A DNA stretch of 64,000 nucleotides from Actinoallomurus sp963799975 (lineage in GTDB: Bacteria; Actinomycetota; Actinomycetes; Streptosporangiales; Streptosporangiaceae): assembly GCA_963799975.1 (NCBI GenBank), contig CAWCZF010000007.1, positions 62,001 through 126,000 of the forward strand. Direction: 5' to 3'. The position numbers and the translations under genes are program-made. Positions 35,441 to 44,853 of the stretch are shown one piece after another. Each line of letters starts with the position of its first letter. Position 1 is the stretch's first letter. The notes under the pieces were generated by a model. The model was not told the origin of the DNA. It saw nothing but the letters and a program-made list of their open reading frames with translations, and searched no databases.

Positions 35441-36478
35441 ATGCTGGACCAGGACTACGTACGCGCCTCCGTCGACGAAATCATTTCCGACTTCCTGGAC
35501 CACAAGGCGCGGACGAACGTACCGGGTCCCGCCGGAGTGAAAACCGCCTGGCCGGAGATCACCGAGATCCTCCGGGGATTCATCGCCACCGGCGGAAAGC
35601 GATTACGGCCGTTGCTCTGCACGGTCGGCTGGTACGCGGCCGGCGGCGGCCCGCACCCCGAGTCGCTGCTCCGCGCCGCCGCGTCGCTGGAGATGTTCCA
35701 CGCCTTCGCCCTCATCCACGACGACGTCATGGACGACTCACCCACCCGCCGGGGCAGGCCGACCCTGCACCGCGCACCCGTCGGCGGACTCCCCGGGATC
35801 GCCCGCGCGATCCTCGTCGGCGACCTCGCGCTGGCCTGGTCCGACGAGCTGCTCCACACCGCCGGGCTCGCCACGGAGCAGCTCACGCGTGTACTGCCGC
35901 TGGTCGACGCCATGCGCAGCGAGGTCATGTACGGCCAGTACCTCGACGTCACCTCCACCGGCCGGCCCGACCCCGAACTCGACCACGCCCTGACGATCGC
36001 CCGCTACAAGACCGCCACCTACACCGTCGAACGCCCGCTCCACATCGGCGCCGCCCTCGCTCATCCGGACGCGCCCAACACCTCGCTCAGCGCGTACGCC
36101 CTGCCGATCGGCGAGGCGTTCCAGCTACGTGATGACCTGCTCGGGACCTTCGGCACCGAAGCGCTCACCGGCAAGTCCACCCTGGATGACCTGCGGGACG
36201 GCAAGCACACCGCGCTCGTCTCCCTCGCGCTCCGCGACGCCGACCCGGGTCAGCGGCGGACCCTGCGCGCGCTGGTCGGCGACCCTGCGCTGGACGAGGA
36301 CGGCGCTCGCCGGGTCCGCGGCGTGCTGATCGCGACCGGCGCGCGCGACGCCGTGGAGAAGCTGATCGCCGTCCGTCACCAGGAGGCGCTGACCGCGCTG
36401 GACCAGGCCGCCTTCCCGCCCGCCGCCGACGCGGCGCTCCGGTCGATCGCCCGCGCCGCCGAGGGACGCCGGTCCTGA
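35441..36478 (+). CDS. Polyprenyl synthetase, probable geranylgeranyl diphosphate synthase
   Basis: 345 residues. First Asp-rich motif DDVMD at residues 94-98, GGKRLRP at 51-57, second motif RDDLLG (Asp231-232), also GQYLDV and RYKTATYT. Residues just before the first motif are small (FHAFALIHDD), typical of C20-producing enzymes, though chain length needs test. Makes GGPP from IPP plus a shorter allylic diphosphate. Followed 50 nt later by the diterpene cyclase, so both act in one pathway. Confidence 0.9.
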   Translation: MLDQDYVRASVDEIISDFLDHKARTNVPGPAGVKTAWPEITEILRGFIATGGKRLRPLLCTVGWYAAGGGPHPESLLRAAASLEMFHAFALIHDDVMDDSPTRRGRPTLHRAPVGGLPGIARAILVGDLALAWSDELLHTAGLATEQLTRVLPLVDAMRSEVMYGQYLDVTSTGRPDPELDHALTIARYKTATYTVERPLHIGAALAHPDAPNTSLSAYALPIGEAFQLRDDLLGTFGTEALTGKSTLDDLRDGKHTALVSLALRDADPGQRRTLRALVGDPALDEDGARRVRGVLIATGARDAVEKLIAVRHQEALTALDQAAFPPAADAALRSIARAAEGRRS

Positions 36479-36528
36479 CCCAACGCCCCGGCCTGACGAA
36501 CGCCAGAGACGACGACGAGGAGTGACCC

Positions 36529-38136
36529 ATGACCGTCTCCCCCACGCTGCCTCCGATCGAGGGCGAGCCCTTCTTCGCCCGCTCCGCCGCACCGCTGTCC
36601 GAACAGGCCGCGCTGCTGCTCCAGGAGGCGGCGGCGGACCGCTGGGGCGACCTGTCGCCCTCGGTCTACGAGACGGCGCGGCTGGTCGCGGACGTGCCCT
36701 GGCTGGGCGGCCACGAGGAGCGGATCGCCTTCGTCCTGGCCACCCAGCGTGCCGACGGCGGCTGGGGCCCGCCGAACGACTACGCGCTGGTCCCGACGCT
36801 CAGCGCGGTGCGCGCCCTGCTGACGTGCCTGGTACGGGGCGATGTTCCCGCTGACGGCGTGCTCGACGCGGCCGTACGCGGCCTCGGCTCGCTGACCCGG
36901 CAGCTCGACGGCCCGGCCGATCCCGGCGGCCGCCCGGACATGATCGCGATCGAGCTCACCGTGCCCGCGCTCATCCTGGACGTCCGCGCCCTGCTCGGCC
37001 GGGTGGATGCCGGGCCGTACGCCGGGCGGCTCCGCGGCCTCGGCGCGATCGGCTTCCCGCCCGGCCTCGGCCCGGAGACCCTGCTGGCACTGCGCGCGGC
37101 GCACCGAACCGGCCGGCCGGTGCCGGGACGGATCTGGCACAGTTGGGAGGCGTTGGGCATACCGGCGGCCGAGGCGCCGTACGTCCGGCCTCGCGACGGC
37201 GCGGTCGCGATCTCGGCCGCCGCGACGGCCGCCTGGCTCGGCGCGGAACCGCCGCCCTCCGGACATCCGAGCGCCGGCTACCTGGAGCTGGTCCAGCGCC
37301 GCGGGAACGGGATCATCCCCACGGCAGGGCCGCCGGCGACGTACTACGAGCGCGCCTGGGTGCTCGGCGCGCTCGGCACCTCCGGGCTGCCCTGCGCGGT
37401 GCCGCCCGCGCTGCTCGACAGCCTGGAGGACGGGCTGACCGCGGAGGGCGCGCCCGCCGCGCCGGGCCTGCCGCCGGACGCCGACGACACCGCCGCCGTA
37501 CTCCTCGCCCTGTCCGCGTACGGCCGCGTGCACCGGCCCGACGCGCTGCTGGACTACTTCGCGGGCGACCACTTCCAGTGTTTCCCCGGCGAACGCACGC
37601 CCTCCACCAGCACGAACGCGCACGCCCTCGAAACGCTCGCCCATCACACGGCACGCCGCCCGGCGGACGCCGCACGCTACGCGGCCGCGATGAATCGCGC
37701 CGCGGACTGGCAGCTCGCCGCACAGCTCCCCGAGGGCTGCTGGACGGACAAGTGGCACGCCTCCCCGTACTACGCCACGGCGTGCGCCGTGCTGGCGCTC
37801 ACCGCCAGCGGCCCCACCCCGGCCGTGCAGCGCTCGCTGCGGCGTGCGGCCGCCTGGGTGCTGGCCGGGCAGCGCGCGGACGGCGGCTGGGGCCGGTGGG
37901 CGAGCACGGTCGAGGAGACCGCGTACGGCGTGCGCGTGCTCGGACTCGCGGCACCGCTGCTCCCGGCCCGGCATGTCACACCGGCGCTGAGCCGCGCGTG
38001 CCTGCTGCTGGCGGATCCGGCCGCCCTCGTGGCCGCGCCGACGCCGCTGTGGCACGGCAAGGACCTGTACGCGCCGTACCGCATCATCCGCGCGACGCGG
38101 CTGGCCGCTCTGCACGAGAGCCGCGGCCGTGCCTGA
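36529..38136 (+). CDS. Class II diterpene cyclase, Rv3377c/halimadienyl-diphosphate-synthase-like
   Basis: 535 residues. The protonating DxDD motif is Asp317-Ala-Asp319-Asp320 in PPDADDTAAV, so the bicyclic diphosphate is made from GGPP without ionising the diphosphate. QW-like repeats (QRADGGWGPPND near residue 78, QRADGGWGRWA near 450) and the terminal LWHGKDLYAPYRIIRA resemble the mycobacterial enzyme (501 residues). No class I DDxxD is evident. Its product is not predictable: halimadienyl, labdadienyl or clerodane-type. GAGGAG before ATG. Convergent with the antiporter, 5 nt apart. Confidence 0.85.
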   Translation: MTVSPTLPPIEGEPFFARSAAPLSEQAALLLQEAAADRWGDLSPSVYETARLVADVPWLGGHEERIAFVLATQRADGGWGPPNDYALVPTLSAVRALLTCLVRGDVPADGVLDAAVRGLGSLTRQLDGPADPGGRPDMIAIELTVPALILDVRALLGRVDAGPYAGRLRGLGAIGFPPGLGPETLLALRAAHRTGRPVPGRIWHSWEALGIPAAEAPYVRPRDGAVAISAAATAAWLGAEPPPSGHPSAGYLELVQRRGNGIIPTAGPPATYYERAWVLGALGTSGLPCAVPPALLDSLEDGLTAEGAPAAPGLPPDADDTAAVLLALSAYGRVHRPDALLDYFAGDHFQCFPGERTPSTSTNAHALETLAHHTARRPADAARYAAAMNRAADWQLAAQLPEGCWTDKWHASPYYATACAVLALTASGPTPAVQRSLRRAAAWVLAGQRADGGWGRWASTVEETAYGVRVLGLAAPLLPARHVTPALSRACLLLADPAALVAAPTPLWHGKDLYAPYRIIRATRLAALHESRGRA

Positions 38137-38141
38137 GAGGG

Positions 38142-39410
38142 TCAGGTCAGCTCGGCCCGCTCCTCGCTGGCGGGCTCGGCCGGCGTACGGCCCGCCGGAG
38201 CGATCAGGGACAGCAGCGGCCCGGCCATGAAGGTGGCGACCAGGGCCATGAGGACGAGGACGGTGAAGAGCCTGGGCCCGATGATTCCGGCGGCGAGGGC
38301 GACGTTGAGGGCGATCAGCTCGGTGAGCCCGCGGGTGTTCACCAGGACCGCGACGGTCGCCGAGTCGCGCGGCGCGAGGCCACTGACCCGCGACGCCGCG
38401 TACGCGGGCACGAGCTTGCCCGCGATGGCGACGACGAGGATCACGGCCAGCAGGGCGTCGGCGGTGGCGTTCAGCGCGCCGAGGTTGAAGGACAGCCCGG
38501 CGGTGACGAAGAACAGCGGCAGCAGCAGGTCCGCGCCGCGCTCGAACGACCGCACCACCTCGGCGTCCGGCACGCCGTCCCGCCTTGGCATCGCCAGCCC
38601 GGCGAGAAAGCCGCCGAACACGGCGTGCAGCCCCAGCGCGGCGGTCACCCAGGCGCTGCCGAAGGCGAGTGCGAGCGCGACCGGCAGCGGGTTCGCCAGC
38701 GGGGATCCGGGCCGTGCGAGCCATCGGCCGAGCACAGGACGTAAGACGAACAGCATCCCGGCCACCAAGACCGCCAGCAGCAGGAGCAGCACCGGCACGG
38801 ACCGGCTCGGCGCGTGCTTGGTGCCGACGAGCGCCGCGGCCAGCACCAGCCACGCCGTCACGTCCATCACCCCCGCGGCGGTCATCGCCACGGTGCCGGC
38901 CGTGCTCCCGGCGAGCCCGCGCTCACGTACGATCGCCGCCAGCACGGGAAGGGCGGTGATGGCGGCCGCCACTCCCATGAAGAGCAGGAACGAGCGTCCC
39001 TGCGCGTGGCCGCCGTCCATCGCGGCGAACCCCGACTGGAAGACCTTCGCCGTGCCGATCCCCAGTCCCATCGGGATCAGCAGCGCGGCCACCGCCACGA
39101 GCGCCGCCGGGCGTCCGCCTCCGCGCAGGAGGCGTGCGTCCAGCTCATATCCCACCGCGAACATGAACAGCACCACCGCGACCTGGGATAAGACCGTGAG
39201 ATAGGGCAGCACGCCGGCGGGGAACAGGTGCGCGGTCGGGTTTCCCGGCAGCCGGCCGAGCAGAGTCGGGCCCAGCGCGATGCCCGCCACGATCTGGCCG
39301 ATGACCGTGGGCTGACCGCAGCGGCGCGCCAGCGCCCCGAGCAGACTGGAGACAGCGATGATCAAGGAAACGTCGCCGATCACCAATGTCACCGCGGAAT
39401 CCGTGCTCAC
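38142..39410 (-). CDS. Cation/proton antiporter (CPA2 family)
   Basis: 422 residues from GTG 39410 (GAGGTG upstream), about 12 membrane helices. Na+/H+ exchanger domain: LGALARRCGQPTVIGQIVAGIALGPTLLG, LFMFAVGYELD, AITALPVLAAI, LPLFFVTAGLSF and VLVNTRGLTELIALN. The Asp/Glu pair of CPA2 transporters appears in GVMDVTAWL. Antibiotic clusters sometimes contain such exporters or resistance genes; a role in ion homeostasis is as likely. Confidence 0.85.
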   Translation of the reverse strand: MSTDSAVTLVIGDVSLIIAVSSLLGALARRCGQPTVIGQIVAGIALGPTLLGRLPGNPTAHLFPAGVLPYLTVLSQVAVVLFMFAVGYELDARLLRGGGRPAALVAVAALLIPMGLGIGTAKVFQSGFAAMDGGHAQGRSFLLFMGVAAAITALPVLAAIVRERGLAGSTAGTVAMTAAGVMDVTAWLVLAAALVGTKHAPSRSVPVLLLLLAVLVAGMLFVLRPVLGRWLARPGSPLANPLPVALALAFGSAWVTAALGLHAVFGGFLAGLAMPRRDGVPDAEVVRSFERGADLLLPLFFVTAGLSFNLGALNATADALLAVILVVAIAGKLVPAYAASRVSGLAPRDSATVAVLVNTRGLTELIALNVALAAGIIGPRLFTVLVLMALVATFMAGPLLSLIAPAGRTPAEPASEERAELT

Positions 39411-39458
39411 GTGATCACCTCGTTACCTTTGATTAAAAAAAAGCACCCACGAGTTGTC

Positions 39459-39542
39459 AAATCACTTTGGGTGATTTTTAGCGAAGAACAAGCCATTCAC
39501 AGTGAACGTCAGTTGACGTGAATAGTAAATGCCCGATAGAGT
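39459..39542. promoter_or_regulatory. Divergent control region with two perfect palindromes and a promoter
   Basis: A/T-rich region between the antiporter and the MazG-like gene. AAATCAC-N5-GTGATTT is perfect at 39459-39477. ACGTCA-GT-TGACGT is perfect at 39506-39519 and overlaps a -35 box TTGACG (39513-39518), which pairs with a -10 TAGAGT at 39537-39542 after 18 nt. The second palindrome therefore is a likely operator of the rightward promoter; the first could serve the antiporter. Confidence 0.6.
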
Positions 39543-39604
39543 CGCGCCCGGTAAGAACGCAGCCTATTATTGGCTATCACGCTATTGGCTTTAGGGGCGT
39601 TGAC

Positions 39605-39910
39605 TTGGAGATCCGTGAGGCCCAGCGGCGGGTCTGGGAGAACAAGATCGCCAAGGGCTTCAACACGAGCGACGTCCCCCTGGAGTTCATGCTGCTGCAC
39701 GGCGAGGTCGCCGAGAGCTTCGACGCGTGGCAGGAGCAGGACGGCACGCTCGGCGAGGAGCTCGCCGACGTTGCCATTTACGTCCTGTCGCTGGCCCAGA
39801 TCAACGGCATCGACCTCGACGCCGAGATCGAAGCCAAGATCGCCAAGAACGCCCGGCGCGTCTACGAGCGTGCCGCCGACGGGGTGCTCCGCCGCGTCGA
39901 CCCGTCGTGA
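39605..39910 (+). CDS. MazG-like NTP pyrophosphohydrolase
   Basis: 101 residues from TTG 39605; GTG 39518 is in frame but lies on the promoter's -35 box, and its extra 29 residues lack family resemblance. All-alpha NTP-PPase core: QRRVWENKIAKGFN, LHGEVAESFDAW and GEELADVAIYVL with the EExxD-like metal ligands (E-E-L-x-D). Degrades NTPs or dNTPs to monophosphate. Second pyrophosphohydrolase near the terpene genes. Convergent with the ebo operon, 7 nt from its last stop. Confidence 0.8.
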   Translation: MEIREAQRRVWENKIAKGFNTSDVPLEFMLLHGEVAESFDAWQEQDGTLGEELADVAIYVLSLAQINGIDLDAEIEAKIAKNARRVYERAADGVLRRVDPS

Positions 39911-39917
39911 GCTCGCG

Positions 39918-41340
39918 TCACGCGGTCGGCACGGGTCCGACGGACAGCCCGGCGAGCCGCAGCAGCAGGTCCTTCACCTCGGTCGCGGCGTACGCCGCGC
40001 GGCCCGCGTCCGCGTCGTCGCACAGGAGCACCGGGCCGTCCGCCGGTGAGTCCGGCAGCCGTCCGTGGCTGCCGCGCACGCACGACGGGTCCAGCGGCAC
40101 GACCGGGATCGTGTAGCGCAGGCCGGGCTTCTTGCGGGCGAGCGCGGCGGCGGCCCGCAGCTTCACCAGGCGGTCGGCGGGGTCGAAGAACAGCTCGGCC
40201 GGGTCGTAGCCGGGCTTGCGGTGGATCTCGACGGTACGCGCGAAGTCCGGCGCGCGGTCGTCGTCGAGCCAGTAGTAGTAGGTGAACCAGGCGTCCGGCT
40301 CGGCGACCGCGACCAGCTCGCCCGACCGTTCGTGCGCCACCCCGTACGCCTCCTTGCCCGTGCCGTCCAGGACCACGTCCACGCCGGGCAGCGCCGCGAC
40401 GAGCGTCGCGTACGCGCGCCGATGTCGGCGGGGTCGGCGACGTAGACGTGCGCCACCTGGTGGTCGGCGACGGCGAACGCGCGCGACGTCCACGGGTCGA
40501 GGTACTCCATGCCGTCCTGGGTGTAGACGTGCAGCAGGCCCTCGCGGCGCAGCGCCCGGTTGACGTCGACCGGGCGGCGCGCGTCGGTGATGCCGTACTC
40601 GGACAGCAGCACGACCGTGACCGCGCCCTCGGCGCGCGCGGCGTCCAGCAGCGGCGCCGAGCGCGGCGTCCACCTCGCGCGCGGCGGCGACGGCCTCGGG
40701 CGCGTCCGGCCCGAACCGCTGCAGGTCGTAGTCCAGGTGCGGGACGTAGACCAGCGTCAGGTCGGGTCTTCTCCGGTGAGGAACGTGCGCCGCGCGGCGG
40801 CGACGATCCACTTCGAGGACGCGATCGAGGCGGTCGGGCCCCAGTAGGTGAACAGCGGGAACGCGCCGAGCGCGCCGGTCAGCTCGTCGTGCAGCTCCGG
40901 CGGGTCGGTGTAGCAGTCCGGCTACTTGCGCCCGTCGGCGTGGTAGATCGGCCGGGGCGTGACCGTACAGTCGGTGTCCGCGCCCATGGCGTACCACCAG
41001 CAGACGTTGGCGACCCGGTAGCCGGGGGCGGCGCGGCGCGCGGCGTCCCAGACCTTCTCCGCCGCCGACCAGCGCGTTGTGCTGCCGCCACAGGAACACC
41101 TCGCCGAGGTCGCGGAAGTACCAGCCGTTGCCGACGATCCCGTGCTCGCCGGGCGTCACTCCGGTGAGCAGCGTCGACTGCACGGAGCAGGTCACGGCCG
41201 GGAAGCACGGTGTCGAGCCGTGCGGTGAAGCCGTCCGCGCCGACGCGCGCGACGTTCGGCATGTGCGCGAGCAGCCGCGGGGTGAGGCCGACGACGTCGA
41301 GGACGACGAGCCGGCGGCCGGTCTCGTGCGGGCGGTTCAT
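39918..41340 (-). pseudogene. EboF-like phosphodiesterase/alkaline-phosphatase-family protein, multiply frameshifted
   Basis: Reads as an alkaline-phosphatase/nucleotide-pyrophosphatase protein when frames are joined: MNRPHETGRRLVVLDVVGLTP, then TCSVQSTLLTGVTPGEHGIVGNGWY, TLTLVYVPHLDYDLQRFG, VVLLSEYGITDARRPV, and YTIPVVPLDPSCVRGSHG. Breaks appear near 41200, 41070, 40765, 40680 and 40425, plus a TAG codon at 40922-40924 inside a conserved segment (GRK*PDC). Each joined segment is still well conserved, so the indels look recent or are sequencing errors. ATG 41340 overlaps the EboE stop. Last gene of the ebo operon. Confidence 0.7.
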
Positions 41341-42474
41341 CCGGAGATCTCCTGAAGGCCGAGGTCGAGCAGGTGGTCGCGGGTCCAGGCGAGTTCGGCG
41401 GCGATGCCGGCGGCGAGGCCGCGCTCGGCGCGGTGCCCGGCCGGCAGCACGTCCCAGGTGTAGGTCTCGACCTCCAGGTGGTGGGTACGCGCCGTGTCGC
41501 CGCCGACGAGGGCGCGCAGCGAGGTGAGCAGCACGTCGCGGGTCGTGGAGAGCGGCGGCCTCGGCTCGGCGTGCAGCGGCACGTGGAAGTGCACCCGCCA
41601 CGGCCGGTTCCCGGCGCCTCGGCCAGGGCCTCGTCGAGGTCGTCGGCCAGCGGTGGCCGTCCGCCGCGCGCGTCTGGTGGAGGAAGCGCGGCTCGGCGAA
41701 CGCGGCCAGCGCGCGGCGGTCTCCGCGTCGGCCGGGTCACGCGCGCGCAGGGCGGCCGACACCTGCACCTTCACGATCGGCAGCCCGCCGACGCCAGCGG
41801 CCAGCGTAGCGGGTCCTCGAACTCCACCGCGAGGTGGCAGGGGTCCAGGCAGCCGCCGATCCACTCGGGGTCCATGCCTCGGTCAGCGCGCGGCGCAGTC
41901 TGCCCGGTCGTCTCGATGACGCAGCCGGGCTCCGGCTCGATGCCGACGCGTACGTGCCGGTCAAGCGGTCGGCCAGCTCACGTGCCAGCCGGTCCAGCGC
42001 GCGCCGCGCCGCGCGCGCCCTTGTCCGGCGTCCAGTCGGTGCGCCAGCCCAGCGGCAGCGTCGACACGCTGCCGCGCGCCGCGTCGTCGGGCAGCAGCCC
42101 GGCGAGGATGCGCGCCAGGTCGAGGGTGTACGCCAGGCGCGCCGGGTCGGTCCAGTCCGGCAGGTAGACGCGCGTTTGACCACCGGGGCGTGGAAGCCGC
42201 GGTACGGGAAGCCGTTGAGCGTGACCACCTCCAGGCCGCGGGCGGTCAGCTCCTTGCGCAGCCGCCCGATCGCGGCCTCGTCGGCCAGCGCGCTGCGCCA
42301 CGGCGCGCGCCAGCCACAGGCCCACGCCGAGCGGTGCCGGCGCCGAGCCGCTCGCGTACCGGCTCGGCGTAGCGGCCGAGCTGGCTCGACCACGCCGTCG
42401 AGGTCCTCGGCCGGGTGCACGTTCGTGCAGTAGGCCAGGTGCACGACGGTGCCGTCGGGGTGCCGCAGTCGCAT
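41337..42474 (-). pseudogene. EboE-like metabolite-traffic protein (xylose-isomerase-like), frameshifted
   Basis: Starts MRLRHPDGTVVHLAYCTNVHPAEDLDGVV, the characteristic EboE start, and continues in several frames with EVVTLNGFPYRGFHAP, VYLPDWTDPARLAYTLDLARILAGLLPD, RGSVSTLPLGWRTDW, HFHVPLHAEPRPPLSTTRDVLL and a C-terminal LAWTRDHLLDLGLQEISG. At least five frame changes are needed over 1.1 kb. EboE has a TIM-barrel fold; its substrate is not known. Its ATG (42474) lies one base after the EboB stop. Confidence 0.7.
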
Positions 42475-42475
42475 G

Positions 42476-43339
42476 TCAGCGCCCCCTCGGGGTGCCGCGC
42501 AGCACCGAGTTGCCCGGCGAACGTCAGCTCCTCCGCACCGGACTCGGCGAGGTCGAGCCGGCCGCTCTGGCCGTAGAACGCGACCGGGTTGCGCCACAGC
42601 ACGCGGTCGACGTCGTCCTCGTGGAACCCGGCGGCCAGCATCGCCGCGCCTGTCCTCGCGGTCTTCAGCGGGTCGCTGCGGCCCCAGTCGGCGGCGGAGT
42701 TCACCAGCATCCGGTCGGTGCCGTACTCCTTGAGCAGGCCCACCATGCGCTCCTCGTCCATCTTGGTGTCCGGGTAGATGGAGAAGCCCGGCCCAGCAGC
42801 CGGCGTCGCGCACCATGTCGACGGTCAGCTCGTTGAGGTGGTCGATCACCACGCGCTCGGGTGGGATGCCGGACTCGCGACGACGTCCAGCGTCCGGCGC
42901 GTGCCGGCCGCCTTGTCGCGGTGCGGGGTGTGGACGAGCGCCGGGCAGGTCGTGCTCGACGGCCAGCTCGAGCTGCCGGGCGAACACCGCGTCCTCCTCC
43001 GGCGTCATCGAGTCGTAGCCGATCTCGCCGACCGCGACCACGCCGTCCTTGGCCAGGTAGCGCGGCAGCACGTCGAGCACGCCGCGGCAGCGCGGGTCGT
43101 TGGCCTCCTTGGGGTTCAGCGCGATCGTGCAGTGGTGGTGGATCCCGAACTGCGCCGCGCGGAACGGCTCCCAGCCGACCAGCCCGTCGAAGTAGTCGGT
43201 GAACGAGCCCACGGACGATGCGCGGCTGGCCCAGCCAGAACGCCGGCTCGACCAGCGCGCGCACCCCGGCGGCGTCCATCGCCTGGTAGTCGTCGGTGGT
43301 GCGGGAGGTCATGTGGATGTGCGGGTCGAAGATGCGCAT
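42476..43339 (-). pseudogene. EboB-like TatD-family hydrolase, frameshifted
   Basis: MRIFDPHIHMTSRTTDDY opens a TatD/amidohydrolase fold (metal ligands in HIH), followed by IHHHCTIALNPKEAND, VVAVGEIGYDSMT, RVVIDHLNE, GTDRMLVNSAADWG and a stop after GNSVLRGTPRGR. Frames change around 43210, 42950, 42880, 42790 and 42513; the last is an extra G in GCCGGGCAAC. The active-site order is complete when joined. Starts 2 nt after the EboA stop. Confidence 0.75.
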
Positions 43340-43340
43340 G

Positions 43341-43966
43341 TCAGGAGTTCTCCTCGCGGTCGATGACGAGCCACACGTCCGGCGGCACGGCGCGTCCGGC
43401 CGCGACGCGCTCGTCGGCGAAGTCGGCGAACATCCGGGCCAGCTCGCCGTCTCCGCGCTCGGCCAGCCCGGCGACGCCCGCCAGCGGCACCCCGGTGAAG
43501 ACGCACTTGAGCACCGCCTGCCGGTACGCCGGCGGGTCCAGGTGCGCGGCGCCGTACGGGCCGAGCGCGGCCGCCACCAGCCGGGTGTCGTTGGTGCGCA
43601 GCGCGTCCGCGACCAGCGGCAGCGCGTCCTCCCCCGGGTCGTGCAGGTCAGCGCGCGCAGGACGCCGCGTTTCTCGGCGGCGTCGCCGTACCGGTAGAGG
43701 TCGCTCAGCTCACGTACCCGGTCGGCTCCGGTGAGCGGGAGCGCGGTGACCAGGAGCGCGCGGGCGGCGTCGTCCACGGTCCAGCCGTACGGGCCGCCGT
43801 CGAGGGGCTCGCGGCCGCAGTGCCGCCCGACGGCGGGGAACACCGTGCGTACGGTCTCCGGCCGGCGCCTGACCTGGTCGAGCGCCGCGTCGAACCAGTC
43901 CGCCGCCGCGGCGTCGAGGGTGGCCAGCAGCGCCTCCTTCACCTTTCCGGCGTCGTGCGGGCTCAT
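43341..43966 (-). pseudogene. EboA-domain protein, one frameshift near 43645
   Basis: About 208 residues when bridged. MSPHDAGKVKEALLATLDAAAADWFDAALDQ then WTVDDAARALLVTALPLTGADRVRELSDLYRYGDAAEKRGVLRAL in one frame; the rest (LGPYGAAHLDPPAYRQAVLKCVFTG, ADFADERVAAGRAVPPD) in another. One missing base in the CTGACCTGCAC stretch explains it. EboA is a family of unknown function always found in ebo operons. Overlaps the isomerase stop (ATGA). Confidence 0.75.
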
Positions 43967-44853
43967 GCGGCGCCCTCCGCCGCGACCGGCCGCCGTGCCT
44001 CCGCCTCGGCGGCGCGCAGGAACTCCAGCGAACGCCGGCAGACGTCGGGGGCGGCGTGGCTGTGCCGGGGCAGTTCGACCGCGACCAGCCCGCGGTACCC
44101 GATCTCGCCGAGCGCGGCGAGCACCGGCGGGAAGTCGATCTCCCCCGTGCCGAACTCCAGGTGCTCGTGCGTGCCGCGCCGCATGTCGTCGATCTGCACG
44201 TTGACCAGGTGCGGGCCGGCGCGGCGTACGCAGTCGGGCACCGGGGCCGCCTCCAGGCAGCGGCAGTGCCCGATGTCCAGCGTCAGGCCCAGGCCGCCGG
44301 GACGGCCGAGCGCGGCGCGCAGCCGGTCGTAGCCGTCGAGGTCGTCCAGCAGCATGCCCGGCTCGGGTTCGAAGCCCAGCGGGACGCCCGCGGGCTCGGC
44401 GATGGCCAGGACCTCCGCGCACCCGGCGGCGAGCCGGTCCCAGGCGAGGTCGTCGGGCACGTCCGGGTCCTTCGTGCCGCTCCAGAACGAGACCGCCTCC
44501 GCGCCGAGGTCGGCGGCGATCCGCACCGCGCGTACGAGCAGGTCGATCCGGCGGTTCCGGCCGTCGCCGCTGAGCAGCGTGGGCTGGTGCTTGCGCCGGG
44601 GATCCAGCAGGTAGCGCGCGCCGGTCTCGATGACGACCGCGAGCCCGAGCCGGTCGAGGCGTGCGGCGAGCCGGCTCACCTGCCGCGCCAGATCGTCCGC
44701 GTACGGGTCGAGGTGATCGTGGTCGAGAGTGAGCGCGACGCCCTGGTAGCCGAGGTCGGCGATGATCGCGAGCGCGTCGTCGAGCCGGTGGTTGGCGAAC
44801 CCGTTCGTGCCGTAGCCGAGGCGGAGCGTCCGGTGCGTCAGGTGTGTGCTCAT
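43963..44853 (-). CDS. Sugar-phosphate isomerase/epimerase (xylose-isomerase-like TIM barrel)
   Basis: 296 residues, intact. LGYGTNGFANHRLDDALAIIADLGYQGVALT start, the metal-site residues in IETGARYLLDPR, GFEPEPGMLLDD, LTLDIGHCRCLE, NVQIDDMRRGTHEHLEFG and VAVELPRH. It fits AP-endonuclease-2-like isomerases. The EboE-like gene is separate, so this is an additional barrel enzyme of the operon. Start ATG 44853 overlaps the UbiA stop by ATGA, and its own stop overlaps EboA's start. Confidence 0.85.
   Translation of the reverse strand: MSTHLTHRTLRLGYGTNGFANHRLDDALAIIADLGYQGVALTLDHDHLDPYADDLARQVSRLAARLDRLGLAVVIETGARYLLDPRRKHQPTLLSGDGRNRRIDLLVRAVRIAADLGAEAVSFWSGTKDPDVPDDLAWDRLAAGCAEVLAIAEPAGVPLGFEPEPGMLLDDLDGYDRLRAALGRPGGLGLTLDIGHCRCLEAAPVPDCVRRAGPHLVNVQIDDMRRGTHEHLEFGTGEIDFPPVLAALGEIGYRGLVAVELPRHSHAAPDVCRRSLEFLRAAEAEARRPVAAEGAA

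Noticed and set aside
36376..38853. 825-codon frame on the - strand
   Set aside because: Covers the diterpene cyclase in antisense; Arg/Ala-rich without domains.
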